From contig JANQPH010000029.1 in assembly GCA_028285405.1 (NCBI GenBank), positions 1-51,796 on the forward strand: a stretch of 51,796 nucleotides of DNA, given 5' to 3'. A program made the translations under genes and the position numbers. A model generated the notes under the pieces. That model was not told the DNA's origin. It saw nothing but the letters and a program-made list of their open reading frames with translations, and did no database searches. This document shows positions 16,786-24,893 of the stretch, in pieces (positions within the stretch are counted from its first letter, which is position 1; each line of letters begins with the position of its first letter). This DNA is from Thermoleophilia bacterium (lineage in GTDB: Bacteria > Actinomycetota > Thermoleophilia > Miltoncostaeales > Miltoncostaeaceae).

Positions 16786-17009
16786 GAGGCCGCGGTGGTC
16801 GGTCAGCCACCGGCCCGGCCTGTCGGCGGTCTCGGGTGGATGGGTGGTGTGGCGCGCGACCTGGCGGGTGGGTGTCGTGCGCTCGATCTCTGCGGGTTCC
16901 GTTGTGATTGCAGAAATGTAAACACTGACCGCGCCGACGACGGTGGCGATGCGTCACGGCGGCGATCCCGGCTCCGGGCCCGGCCGGTCGTCCGGCCGAC
17001 CGGGGGCGG

Positions 17010-17957
17010 CTACCCGAGCACGACCGCCAGGCCGGTGTAGAGCGGGATCCCGATCGTCAGGTTGAAGGGGAACGTGACGCCCAGGGACGCGCCGAGATAG
17101 AGCGAGGGGCTGGCTTCCGGCAGCGAGGCTCGCACCGCCGCGGTCGCGGCGATGTAAGAGGACGAGCCGGCCATCGTGCCCAGCAGGGCGGCGCCGCCGA
17201 TCGAGAGCCCGGTCATCGTGCCGAGCACCACGCCGAGCGAGCCGAAGACGACCGGGAACACGAGCGCGAAGGCGACGAGCCGCCAACCCGCGCTGCGCAG
17301 GTCCCTCGCCCGCTTGGCCGCGACGATCCCCAGGTCGAGCAGGAACAGCGTGAGCACGCCGAAGAACAGCCCGTCGAAGAACGGCGAGACCTGGGTGGCG
17401 CCGGGCTCGCTCGCGAGCGCGCCGAGCACGATCCCACCGAGCAGGAGCACCACCCCCTTGCCGAGCAGCGCCTCACGCGTCGCCGACAGCGGTGAGGCGG
17501 CGGCGCCCTGGGCCAGGACGAGGGCGACGACGATCCCGGGCACCTCGAGCAGGGCCAGGAGCGTCGCCATGAAGCCCTCGGGCTCGTAGCCGGCCGCCTG
17601 CAGGAACGTCAAGGCGGCCGCGAAGGTCACGGCCGAGACCGAGCCGTAGTGCGCGGCGATCGCCGCCGCGTCCGTGCGCCCGAACGACAGGCGCCGCAGC
17701 ACGGCGAAGGCCACGACGGGTGTGACCACCCCGATCGCGAGCGTCACGAGCGCCGGCCCGATGATCGCCGTGAACGAGGAGTCCGCGAGCGCGGTGCCCC
17801 CCTTCCAGCCGATCGCGAGCAGCAGGTACGCCGACATCGCATCCGACAGGCCCTTGGGAAAGGCGATGTCGGCGCGCGCGGCGGCCGCGACGATTCCCAG
17901 CACGAAGGCCAGGACCATCGGGGACATCAGGTTCTCGACAGCGAGTTCGAGGCTCAC
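17010..17957 (-). CDS. sbtA: Sodium-dependent bicarbonate permease (SbtA family)
   Basis: A 315-residue membrane transporter with two inverted halves of about five helices each. Signature segments are LAIGWKGGTALA, AAHYGSVSAVTF, EVPGIVVALVLA, LLDLGIVAAKRA and MAGSSSYIAATAAVR, matching the SbtA (DUF897) family that takes up bicarbonate with sodium. The SbtB PII-like partner is not in this window. I chose the GTG at 17955-17957, preceded by GGAG at 9 nt; an in-frame GTG at 18002 would add a 15-residue polar tail. Outside cyanobacteria the role is probably feeding bicarbonate to carboxylases. Confidence 0.87.
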   Translation of the reverse strand: MSLELAVENLMSPMVLAFVLGIVAAAARADIAFPKGLSDAMSAYLLLAIGWKGGTALADSSFTAIIGPALVTLAIGVVTPVVAFAVLRRLSFGRTDAAAIAAHYGSVSAVTFAAALTFLQAAGYEPEGFMATLLALLEVPGIVVALVLAQGAAASPLSATREALLGKGVVLLLGGIVLGALASEPGATQVSPFFDGLFFGVLTLFLLDLGIVAAKRARDLRSAGWRLVAFALVFPVVFGSLGVVLGTMTGLSIGGAALLGTMAGSSSYIAATAAVRASLPEASPSLYLGASLGVTFPFNLTIGIPLYTGLAVVLG

Positions 17958-18262
17958 GGGCAGGTGCTCCGATTCGGTCGACGCGGCAGCGTAGCACGAC
18001 ACAAAAATCCGGTATTCGGCGACTGGTGTAGCCGGAAGGGGCGTGCCGTCGGGTGCCGTCGCGGCCGTTGCGGCCCGGACTCGTCAACCCGGCGCCCGTC
18101 GTGACCGACCCCAGGCGTAGTGTTCGGCGAGATCGTGCGAGCAAGCGACGACGTGCGCAGCCGCGGGTGCCGTGGTGTCGGGCCTGGCGGCGAGGAGGCG
18201 AGCGGCCGGGGTCCGTGGCGCGTCTTCGGGGAGCTCGTCGGCGCAGGGGCCGGCGCGGGCTC
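17958..18262. other. Intergenic region between divergent sbtA and MFS genes (305 bp)
   Basis: No gene found. An AT-richer patch near 18000-18016 (ACAAAAATCCGGTATT) is the most promoter-like part and would serve sbtA. The half nearest the MFS gene is GC-rich, with open frames of atypical composition, and I see no regulator-binding palindrome or terminator in it. Confidence 0.5.
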
Positions 18263-19846
18263 ATGACGACTGCGACCGAGTCAGCGGCTCGCAGCGCCGG
18301 GGCGCCGAACAAGTGGCTGGTCCTCATCGCGATGACCGGTGCGCTGTCGATGGTGATGCTCGACGCCACCGTCGTGAGCGTCGCGCTTCCGTCGATTCAG
18401 GCGAGCCTGGACCTCACCCAGACGCAGGTGCAGTGGGTGGTGAACGCGTACCTGCTCGCCCTGGCGGCGCTCGTCGCGTTCGGCGGGCGGCTGGCCGACA
18501 TCTTCAACCGGGTCCACATCTTGGTCGCCGGGATCCTCATCTTCACCATCGCCTCCGCCACCGCGGGCTTCGCGCAGGACGAGGTGATGATCCTGGCCTC
18601 CCGGGCAGTGCAGGGGCTCGGCGCGGCGCTGATGATGCCCCCCTCGCAAACGCTCGCGCTGAACGCCTTCTCGGCCAACGAGCGGGGGAAGGCGATGGGG
18701 ATCTACGCCGGTGTCAGCTCGGTGTTCCTCTCGCTGGGCCCGCTGATCGGTGGCGCCTTCACCGAGGTGAGCTGGCGCTGGGTGTTCCTCATCAACCTGC
18801 CGCTCGGGATCCTGACCATCCTCATGGTCGCCCGCGCCCGCCCGGACGGACGGGTGGCGTCGGCGCAGCGGATGGACTGGCCCGGCACCCTCACGCTGAT
18901 CCCCGGGCTCGTGGCGATCGTGCTGGCGCTGATGCAGGCGACGACCTGGGGCTGGTCGTCGGCGCTCACGATCGGGCTGCTCGTCGCCGGCGCGCTGCTC
19001 GTCCTGGCCTTCGTGCTGATCGAGCTGCGGGTGCACCAGCCGCTGATCGAGCTGCGGCTGTTCGTCAGCCGCAACTTCAGCGCGGACACCGCGGTGCTCG
19101 CGCTCGTCTTCTTCGGCCTCATGGGGATCACCGTGTTCGGGGCGATCTACGTCCAGGACATGCTCGGCTTCAGCCCGATCGAGGCCGGCCTGTCGATGCT
19201 GCCGCTGACCCTGCCGCTCCTGATCGTGGCCCCGCTCGGCGGTCGGCTCTACGACAAGATGGGCCCGCGCGCGCTGACGACGGCCGGCGCCCTGCTCGTC
19301 GCCATCGGCTTCGTCTGGACCGCCGCCTTCCTGCACGAGTTCGACTACACGATCCTCGTGCCGGCCTATCTGGTGATGGGCGTCGGTCTCGGGCTGGTGA
19401 TGAGCCCGACCAACACCGATGCGCTGAACACCGCCCCGGCCAAGCACCGTGGGCAGGCCTCTGGGGTGATCTCGACCGCGCGGCAGGTCGGGAGCACCTT
19501 CGGGATCGCGATCGGCGGCACGATCGTCGCGACGATCTCCAACAACCGGATCGTCAGCTTCCTCGAGGGGCAGGGCGAGAGCGCGGACCAGGCCGAGTCG
19601 CTCGAGCGCGTGCTCTCCGAGAACGAGGGATCCCAGGCCGCGATCGCCGGCACCATCCCCGCCGCCGAGCAGGAGGCGGTCCTGAACGCCACCCGGGACG
19701 GGATCACCGACGGGATCGCCGGCGCCTACTGGGCCAGCGCGGGCGTGGTCTTCATCGCGGCACTGATCGCGCTCGTGTTCCTGCGTCGAGAGCGGGCGAC
19801 CGACGCGGGCGAGGGCGGGTCGCCGCCCATGGCCCCGATGGCCTGA
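18263..19846 (+). CDS. MFS drug:H+ antiporter, DHA2 family (EmrB/QacA type, 14 TM)
   Basis: A 527-residue exporter. TM1 carries MVMLDATVVSVALPSIQ (motif D1 of 14-TM pumps), followed by LALAALVAFGGRLADIFNR (motif A), RAVQGLGAALMMP (motif B) and GPLIGGAFTEVSWRWVFLINLPLG (motif C, typical of antiporters). Fourteen hydrophobic segments are visible. It would expel amphipathic compounds using the proton gradient. The start is ATG 18263, where the protein sequence becomes family-like; the open frame upstream reads arginine-rich nonsense. No adjacent transcriptional regulator is seen. Confidence 0.92.
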   Translation: MTTATESAARSAGAPNKWLVLIAMTGALSMVMLDATVVSVALPSIQASLDLTQTQVQWVVNAYLLALAALVAFGGRLADIFNRVHILVAGILIFTIASATAGFAQDEVMILASRAVQGLGAALMMPPSQTLALNAFSANERGKAMGIYAGVSSVFLSLGPLIGGAFTEVSWRWVFLINLPLGILTILMVARARPDGRVASAQRMDWPGTLTLIPGLVAIVLALMQATTWGWSSALTIGLLVAGALLVLAFVLIELRVHQPLIELRLFVSRNFSADTAVLALVFFGLMGITVFGAIYVQDMLGFSPIEAGLSMLPLTLPLLIVAPLGGRLYDKMGPRALTTAGALLVAIGFVWTAAFLHEFDYTILVPAYLVMGVGLGLVMSPTNTDALNTAPAKHRGQASGVISTARQVGSTFGIAIGGTIVATISNNRIVSFLEGQGESADQAESLERVLSENEGSQAAIAGTIPAAEQEAVLNATRDGITDGIAGAYWASAGVVFIAALIALVFLRRERATDAGEGGSPPMAPMA

Positions 19847-19858
19847 GGGCGCTCCGGC

Positions 19859-20806
19859 TCAGCCCTCGACTCGGATCGCAAAGCGGGCGTGCGCGCGACC
19901 CCCGGGCGGCACGCTTCGCAGCTCCCAGCCGCTCACCAGCGTGTTCGTCGGCGCCGACATCGGCTCGAACGCCACGACGGCGTCGTCGGCCGGCGCATAG
20001 ATCTGCGCGACGTGGTACCCCTCTTTGAACTCCACGGCGATGCGGCGACCGCCGGCCGAGACGCTGAAGATGGGTGGGTCGGCGAGGTCCGTGTAGAGGT
20101 CGTCGAACGCCGCGCTCCCGAGCGGTCCGCGGACCGGTGAGACCGGATGGTCGGCTCCGGTCGGGATGCCGCGCTCGTCGAGATCCGCCCGGCGCAGCAC
20201 CGGCGTCTCGAGCTCCCAGTCCGCTCGCGACGCACCGGGCGGGGCGAGGTACGGATGGAAGCCGAACGCGAGCGGGACCGCGGTGTCGCCGGTGGCCTCG
20301 ATCTCGACCGCGGTCTCGAGCAGGGGGCCCGAGAGCGTCGTCGTCAGCGTGATCCGGTGAGGAAACGGAAACGCCGCGAGCAGATCGGGGTGCGCCCCGA
20401 AGTCGAGCCCGGCCGAGACGCGCGCGCCGCCCTCGTCGGCGATCGTCTCGCCGGTGACCCACCCCGCGCCCGCGAGCAGCAGGCCGTGGATGGGGAGCCC
20501 GTTCCCGTCGAGGTGGAGCCGGTCCGAGGAGAGGTCGAGCGCGACCTCGCGGCCCTGGACCGAGTACTCGGCGCCGGACAGGCGGTTCGCCCACGGGTGG
20601 AGCAGCGGAACGCCCATGGTCGACCCGCGCTCGGCGTAGGCGTGCACGCCCTTTCGCTGCCCGAGCAGCTCGTCGCCGCGATGCGTGAGCGAGCTGGTGA
20701 GCATGGCGAGCTCGGGATGGACGATCGCCCGCACCGCCGCATCGGTGCTCTCGAGCGCGATCCCAGCGAGCCCGTCGACCTCCACCCGCTCGATGCTGTG
20801 CGCCAT
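19859..20806 (-). CDS. Aldose 1-epimerase (mutarotase) family protein
   Basis: A 315-residue enzyme interconverting alpha and beta anomers of hexoses. Motifs: PLLHPWANRLSG (sugar binding), LPIHGLLL with the first catalytic histidine region, FGFHPYLAPPG with the second histidine, and VAFEPMSAPTNTL with the catalytic glutamate. ATG 20804-20806 has GGGAG about 7 nt upstream; a further ATG 12 codons earlier has none. It ends 12 bp from the convergent MFS stop. Confidence 0.88.
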   Translation of the reverse strand: MAHSIERVEVDGLAGIALESTDAAVRAIVHPELAMLTSSLTHRGDELLGQRKGVHAYAERGSTMGVPLLHPWANRLSGAEYSVQGREVALDLSSDRLHLDGNGLPIHGLLLAGAGWVTGETIADEGGARVSAGLDFGAHPDLLAAFPFPHRITLTTTLSGPLLETAVEIEATGDTAVPLAFGFHPYLAPPGASRADWELETPVLRRADLDERGIPTGADHPVSPVRGPLGSAAFDDLYTDLADPPIFSVSAGGRRIAVEFKEGYHVAQIYAPADDAVVAFEPMSAPTNTLVSGWELRSVPPGGRAHARFAIRVEG

Positions 20807-21037
20807 CCGCGGCTCCCGTCTCTGGGCGACCCGTCGGCTCACGCTACCCGACCGCGGTGCGCCGAGCGGTCTCGAGGCGAGTTACGGCCGGCGGGTCGAG
20901 CGGCGCCGGGATCGGAACTACCATCAGTGGGGGCGCTCATGCGGGCGCGCCCGCTCGGGTCGGTGTGGCAGACGCCGAAACGAGGTCAAGACCGGGGGCG
21001 TGGACGGGCGCCCGGGGACATCCTCGAAAGGATCGAC

Positions 21038-22129
21038 GTGGGAGCAAAGCCAACCGAGACGCTGCATGACAGGGGTCAGAGCATCTGGCTCGACTACATC
21101 ACCCGGGAGCTCATGGCGAGCGGCACGCTGGCGCGCTACATCGACGAGCTGTCGGTCACCGGGCTCACCTCGAACCCGTCGATCTTCGACAAGGCGATCG
21201 AGGGCAGCTCCGACTACGACGACGACATCCGGGCCCAGTCGGCCGCCGGCAAGTCCGGTGAGGACCTCTTCTTCGGGCTCGCGATCGACGACATTCGCGC
21301 CGCGGCCGATCTGTTTCGCTCCACCTGGGAGCGCACCGACCGGGTGGACGGGTGGGTCTCGCTCGAGGTCTCGCCCAGCCTGGCCTACGACACGGCCGCC
21401 ACGATCGAGGCGGCGCGGACGATCCACGCGCAGGTCGACCGACCGAACGTCTTCATCAAGATCCCCGGAACGCCCGAGGGGCTCCCGGCGATCGAGGAGT
21501 CGATCGCCAACGGCATCCCGGTGAACGTCACGCTGCTCTTCTCGGTCGAGCAGTACGTCGCCCAGGCGGAGGCATACCTGCGGGGAATCGAGCGGCGGGT
21601 GGCGGACGGGCTGGATCCGGATGTGCGCTCGGTCGGATCGCTGTTCGTCAGCCGGTGGGACAAGAAGGTGCCCGACTCGGCCCCGGACGAGCTCAGGGAT
21701 CGCCTCGGCGTGGCGGTCTCGAAGGCCGCCTACAAGGCGTATCGGGAGCTCTTCTCGAGCGACCGGATGATGCGGCTCGAGAGCTATGGCGGCCGGCGCC
21801 AGCGGATCCTCTGGGCGTCGACCAGCACCAAGGACCCGGCCTTGGCGGACACCTACTACGTGGAGGAGCTCACCGCGCCGGGCACGGTCAACACGATGCC
21901 CGAGAAGACGCTCCTCGCAGTTGCCGACCACGGCAGCATCGATTCGAGCGTGAGCGCGGACGGCGACGACAGCGCCGAGTGGCTGGCGAAGTTCGCCGCA
22001 GCCGGAGTGGACCCCGAGGTCGTGGGCAAAGAGCTCCAGGACGAGGGCGCCGCGGCGTTCGTCGAGTCCTGGGAGTCATTGCTGAGCTGCATCGCGGGCA
22101 AGTCGAGCACGCTGGCGGCCGCCGGCTGA
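21038..22129 (+). CDS. tal: Transaldolase
   Basis: A 363-residue cytoplasmic TIM-barrel enzyme of the pentose phosphate pathway that moves a dihydroxyacetone unit between sugar phosphates. The Schiff-base lysine is Lys141 in NVFIKIPGTPEG. TGLTSNPSIFDKAI (41-54), the NVTLLFS strand and SVGSLFVSRWD are diagnostic of the long actinobacterial/cyanobacterial transaldolase type. GTG 21038 is preceded by AAAGGA at 6 nt. A strong hairpin follows 12 bp after the stop. No transketolase or zwf neighbour is present. Confidence 0.95.
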   Translation: MGAKPTETLHDRGQSIWLDYITRELMASGTLARYIDELSVTGLTSNPSIFDKAIEGSSDYDDDIRAQSAAGKSGEDLFFGLAIDDIRAAADLFRSTWERTDRVDGWVSLEVSPSLAYDTAATIEAARTIHAQVDRPNVFIKIPGTPEGLPAIEESIANGIPVNVTLLFSVEQYVAQAEAYLRGIERRVADGLDPDVRSVGSLFVSRWDKKVPDSAPDELRDRLGVAVSKAAYKAYRELFSSDRMMRLESYGGRRQRILWASTSTKDPALADTYYVEELTAPGTVNTMPEKTLLAVADHGSIDSSVSADGDDSAEWLAKFAAAGVDPEVVGKELQDEGAAAFVESWESLLSCIAGKSSTLAAAG

Positions 22130-22141
22130 CGAGCCGAGACA

Positions 22142-22169
22142 CACCCGGGTCGGCGGGCCGACCCGGGTG
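22142..22169 (+). terminator. Strong hairpin after transaldolase
   Basis: A perfect 12-bp stem (CACCCGGGTCGG / CCGACCCGGGTG) with a CGGG loop begins 12 bp after the tal stop and ends 7 bp before the next ATG. It lacks a T-tract. It probably ends tal or limits read-through into the next gene. Confidence 0.65.
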
Positions 22170-22176
22170 GCGATCC

Positions 22177-22947
22177 ATGCCGCTGGCCTGCGACACCCGT
22201 TCCCGCGCCGCGGGGGCGACCTCCTCCCTGGTCGGGGCTCGCGCGGTGGGCGAGTTCGACCCGAGCGAGCTCGCCGGGCTGCCCGGCAGCGTCGCTCGTT
22301 ATCTGTCCGCCTCCATCGCGCCCGGCGCCGCCCGCGCCACGGCCGCGCGGGTCGCGATGGACGGGCGCATCCGCCTCGGCGGGCGGTGGCTGGCGTTCCG
22401 CGCGCACGAGGTGATCGCCCCCCGTGAGGGCTTTCTCTGGGCGGCACGCGTCGCGGGGGTCATCTGGGGGGCAGACTCCCTGATCGGCGGCGCCGGCCGG
22501 ACCGAGTTCCACCTCGCCGGCGTCATACCCGTGGCGCGGGCGTCGGGGGACGACGTCGACCGCAGCGCCGCGGGCCGCGCGGCGGCCGAGGCTGTGTGGG
22601 TCCCGACTGCGCTACTCCCGCTCGACGGCCACGCCGTCGACGAGCTGGATCACCACACGTTTCGCGTGGGGATCGCGGTGGGTGGCGTGGACAACCGGCT
22701 CACCGTCCGAACCCTTCCGAGCGGGCACCTGGCGAGCGTCGAGGTGACGCGATGGGGCGATCCCGACGCGTCCGGCTCGTGGGGGTGGCATCGCTTCGGC
22801 ATGGAGGTCACCGGGTACGGCCGCGCCGACGGGATCACGTTTCCGGCGGCGGGTCGGGTCGGCTGGCACTTCGGCGCTCCGGAGTTCGCCGATGGGACGT
22901 TCTTCCACTATCGACTCACCGGGTACCGCGCGCTCGCATCGGCCTGA
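22177..22947 (+). CDS. DUF6544/DUF6920-like protein of unknown function
   Basis: A 256-residue soluble protein. LPGSVARYLSASIAPGAA, GRIRLGGRWLAFRAHEVIAPREGFLW and AEAVWVPTALLP are the recognisable family segments; they occur in the DUF6544 group, which has no assigned biochemistry. A C-terminal TFPAAGRVGWHFG and FFHYRLTGYR look like a beta-barrel-type lipid or ligand-binding fold. ATG 22177 is the first ATG after the tal terminator; the residues before it in frame look like non-coding sequence. Confidence 0.6.
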   Translation: MPLACDTRSRAAGATSSLVGARAVGEFDPSELAGLPGSVARYLSASIAPGAARATAARVAMDGRIRLGGRWLAFRAHEVIAPREGFLWAARVAGVIWGADSLIGGAGRTEFHLAGVIPVARASGDDVDRSAAGRAAAEAVWVPTALLPLDGHAVDELDHHTFRVGIAVGGVDNRLTVRTLPSGHLASVEVTRWGDPDASGSWGWHRFGMEVTGYGRADGITFPAAGRVGWHFGAPEFADGTFFHYRLTGYRALASA

Positions 22948-23062
22948 CCGGCCGGGACCTCGCCGCGCCGGGCCGGCTCACGATCCGCTTGGGGATGGCG
23001 ATCTCAGTCGCGGCCCCGTTCGCCGCCGCCGCGCTGAGCCTGCACGTTTCGTCAATCTGCCC

Positions 23063-23092
23063 TGGACGCGCGTCCGGCGGATCGCATAGGGT
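23063..23092 (+). promoter_or_regulatory. Probable promoter of the first AceTr-family transporter gene
   Basis: TGGACG (-35-like) and TAGGGT (-10-like) are separated by 18 bp, about 75 bp upstream of the ATG. Transcription would begin near 23099 and give a leader of about 68 nt that contains the hairpin at 23119-23138. The 120 bp before the promoter hold nothing recognisable. Confidence 0.4.
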
Positions 23093-23118
23093 TGCAACAT
23101 CCGTCACAAGGCGGGTAG

Positions 23119-23138
23119 CCATCTGTGCCAACAGATGG
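23119..23138 (+). promoter_or_regulatory. Perfect inverted repeat in the leader of the AceTr-family gene
   Basis: CCATCTGT and ACAGATGG form a perfect 8-bp stem around GCCA. It ends 12 nt before the GGAAAGG ribosome-binding site. It could be an mRNA leader hairpin or a DNA operator; the sequence alone does not tell which. Confidence 0.5.
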
Positions 23139-23166
23139 TGGGTTCATCCCGGAAAGGTGTTCTTAC

Positions 23167-23805
23167 ATGGCGAATGGCAGAGCACCCGGCGATCCGCAGC
23201 TGATCGGTGTCCCGGTCTTCTGTACCGGCTCGATCGCTCTTGCGCTGCAGCTCACCGGGTACATCGGGGACGGAGCGACGTCCCTGGGTTCGCCGATCGC
23301 GATCATCCTCGGGCTGACTGGTCTCTTCCTTCTCGTCGCCGCCCTCTGGGCAGCGGCCGAGGGTCAATCCTGGCCGGCGGGCTTCTTCGCCCTCTTCGGC
23401 GGGTTCTGGATCAGCTACGGATTCTTCGTGCTCGGTGTAATCAATGACTGGTACGGCTTCGCTGCAGCAATCGAGGCCGACCCAGAGGCAGGTGTTCAGG
23501 ACCTGACACGTACGGTTGCGGTCTTTGCAATCGCGTTCGCGACGATCTTCTTCTTCTTGTTCATCTCGAGCTTGAAGCTCCCCGCCGCGTACGGCCTCGT
23601 GATCATCCTGGTGGTTGCTGCGCTGTGCTTCGTTGCAGCTGCCTACCTGTCCACGCCGGTCGACACCGACCTTCTGAACGTCGCGGGCTACATCGCCTTC
23701 GTGTTCGCCGCGGTCGGTATCTGGATCTACCTGTGCGTCAGCATCGTGTCCCTGGGAGGCAAGCCGCTCCCGCTGGGTCCGGTGCCGTGGCCGAACAAGG
23801 AGTAA
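23167..23805 (+). CDS. AceTr/SatP family (GPR1/FUN34/YaaH) transporter, copy 1
   Basis: A 212-residue six-helix membrane protein of the acetate/succinate uptake family. The family's N-terminal NPAPLGL-type motif appears as GDPQLIGVPVFCTGSIAL (residues 8-25), followed by six clear hydrophobic helices and a short C-terminal tail SLGGKPLPLGPVPW. ATG 23167 has GGAAAGG about 9 nt upstream. Part of the coding region is richer in A and T at third positions than the surrounding genes. A close paralogue is at 46915. The substrate is probably a short monocarboxylate, by family only. Confidence 0.82.
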   Translation: MANGRAPGDPQLIGVPVFCTGSIALALQLTGYIGDGATSLGSPIAIILGLTGLFLLVAALWAAAEGQSWPAGFFALFGGFWISYGFFVLGVINDWYGFAAAIEADPEAGVQDLTRTVAVFAIAFATIFFFLFISSLKLPAAYGLVIILVVAALCFVAAAYLSTPVDTDLLNVAGYIAFVFAAVGIWIYLCVSIVSLGGKPLPLGPVPWPNKE

Positions 23806-23854
23806 TCCAGCTCGGCTGAGCCGCGGGTTCGCCCACGGCTTCGCATCGCAGTAC

Positions 23855-23884
23855 CGAACGGCCCCGGATCTCCGGGGCCGTTCG
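23855..23884. terminator. Bidirectional terminator between AceTr copy 1 and repeat-protein gene
   Basis: A perfect 13-bp stem (CGAACGGCCCCGG / CCGGGGCCGTTCG) with an ATCT loop lies between two convergent stops. T-containing sequence follows on the plus strand. Confidence 0.8.
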
Positions 23885-23901
23885 CGTTCTCGCGGGCATG
23901 C

Positions 23902-24822
23902 CTAGCTCCCCGGCGTGGCGCACAGCACGCGCATGTTGTAGGTCCGCTGGGCGGAGGGTGTGGTGGAGTTCTCGAGCTGCACGACCCAGCCGCCTCCCCC
24001 GGACTGACGGGCGCTCCCGACGACCTGGATGTTCTCCGCGGCATTCGTGAACGTGAAAGGAGTGCCGCCGCCGTTGAACGTCTGGAACGCGCCGCCTGAG
24101 ATGGCGACCTTCCCGGTGGGGCACGCGAGGGTCGCCTGCTGAGCATCGCCGCCGTTGATGGTCACGTCGTTGGTGAAGCTGGTCTCCTCGAGGCCGCTCA
24201 CCCCGGTCGTGTTCAGCTTGGTCTGAACCGCCGAGGACAGCTTGGCCTCGCTGACCGCGCCGGTCTGGATCTTGGCGTTGGTGACCGAGGCGTCGGCCAG
24301 GTCACCCGAGGTCACTCCGCCGGGAGTGATCTTCTCGGAGGTGACCGACTCGTTGGCCAGATCACCTGAGGTCACTCCACCCGGGGCGATCTTGGTCGAG
24401 GTGACCGACTCGTTGGCCAGGTCACCGTTGGTCACCCCACCTGGGGCGATCTTCTGGGAGTCGATCGCTGCGTTTGCGACCTTCTGGCGAGAGATCGCGC
24501 CGTCCTGGATGGTGGAGCCCGGAAGCCCGTTGGCACCGGTACCTCGGTCCTGGGTGATCGGCCCTGAGCCAGCGCCGATCAGCTCACCCTCTTTCAGGAA
24601 GTACTTGGTGAGGGCGTTGTTGGCGATCTTGTAGCCGTTGATGGCGGCGCTGGCGCGCTGATTGGCTGACTTGTTGGCGGCCTCGAACTCGGCCCTGGTC
24701 ACGAACTTGCTCGAGCCGCCCTGGGCCTCAGCGGATTCTGTGGCCAGATCTGCGGCGACAACGCCGCCAAGGCCAAGGGTCAGGCCGGCCAGGCCACCGA
24801 CCAGCAGGTGAGCGGTGCGCAC
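23902..24822 (-). CDS. Secreted protein with three 20-residue tandem repeats
   Basis: A 306-residue exported protein. The first 33 residues are a signal peptide (HLLVGGLAGLTLGLGGVVAA core). After a linker rich in Asn, Ala and Lys come STIQDGAISRQKVANAAIDS and three perfect-length repeats of the form KI(A/T)PGGVTxGDLAxxSVTxx, then a half repeat. This GxxTxxDL pattern, common in Thermoleophilia surface proteins, suggests a beta-helical stalk. The C-terminal 110 residues are a Gly/Thr-rich beta domain with two cysteines (TLACPTGKVAISGG and VLCATPGS at the very end). GTG 24822 has GGAGG at 7 nt. It is divergent from the metal repressor across 69 bp, so the two may share regulation. Function unknown. 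Confidence 0.75.
   Translation of the reverse strand: MRTAHLLVGGLAGLTLGLGGVVAADLATESAEAQGGSSKFVTRAEFEAANKSANQRASAAINGYKIANNALTKYFLKEGELIGAGSGPITQDRGTGANGLPGSTIQDGAISRQKVANAAIDSQKIAPGGVTNGDLANESVTSTKIAPGGVTSGDLANESVTSEKITPGGVTSGDLADASVTNAKIQTGAVSEAKLSSAVQTKLNTTGVSGLEETSFTNDVTINGGDAQQATLACPTGKVAISGGAFQTFNGGGTPFTFTNAAENIQVVGSARQSGGGGWVVQLENSTTPSAQRTYNMRVLCATPGS
24274..24453 (-). repeat. Three 60-bp in-frame tandem repeats
   Basis: Three consecutive 60-bp units at 24453-24394, 24393-24334 and 24333-24274, each encoding a 20-residue KIxPGGVTxGDL repeat. Between units the DNA is nearly identical, which suggests recent duplication or gene conversion. Confidence 0.9.
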
Positions 24823-24877
24823 GGGGCATCCTCCAGATTCGTGGGGCACAACCGTGCGCGAGCCTATCCGCTGTGAT

Positions 24878-24893
24878 ATTCCTATTGAGGAAT
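24878..24893. promoter_or_regulatory. Palindromic operator candidate overlapping the start of the metal repressor gene
   Basis: ATTCCT-ATTG-AGGAAT is a perfect 6-4-6 inverted repeat whose right arm covers the A and T of the repressor's ATG. It lies in the AT-richest part of the divergent intergenic region, and GATATT at 24875-24880 could be the -10 box. This is the expected place for ArsR/SmtB self-repression. It could also affect the divergent secreted-protein gene. Confidence 0.55.

Noticed and set aside
22596-23447. Open frame across the DUF6544-like gene and into the transporter gene
   Set aside because: Wrong frame for both neighbours and Arg-rich throughout; the hairpin and promoter-like elements at 23063-23138 fit an intergenic region.
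24274-24453. Regularly spaced repeats resembling a CRISPR array
   Set aside because: The 60-bp units are contiguous, in frame and encode a 20-residue protein repeat; there are no spacers or cas genes.
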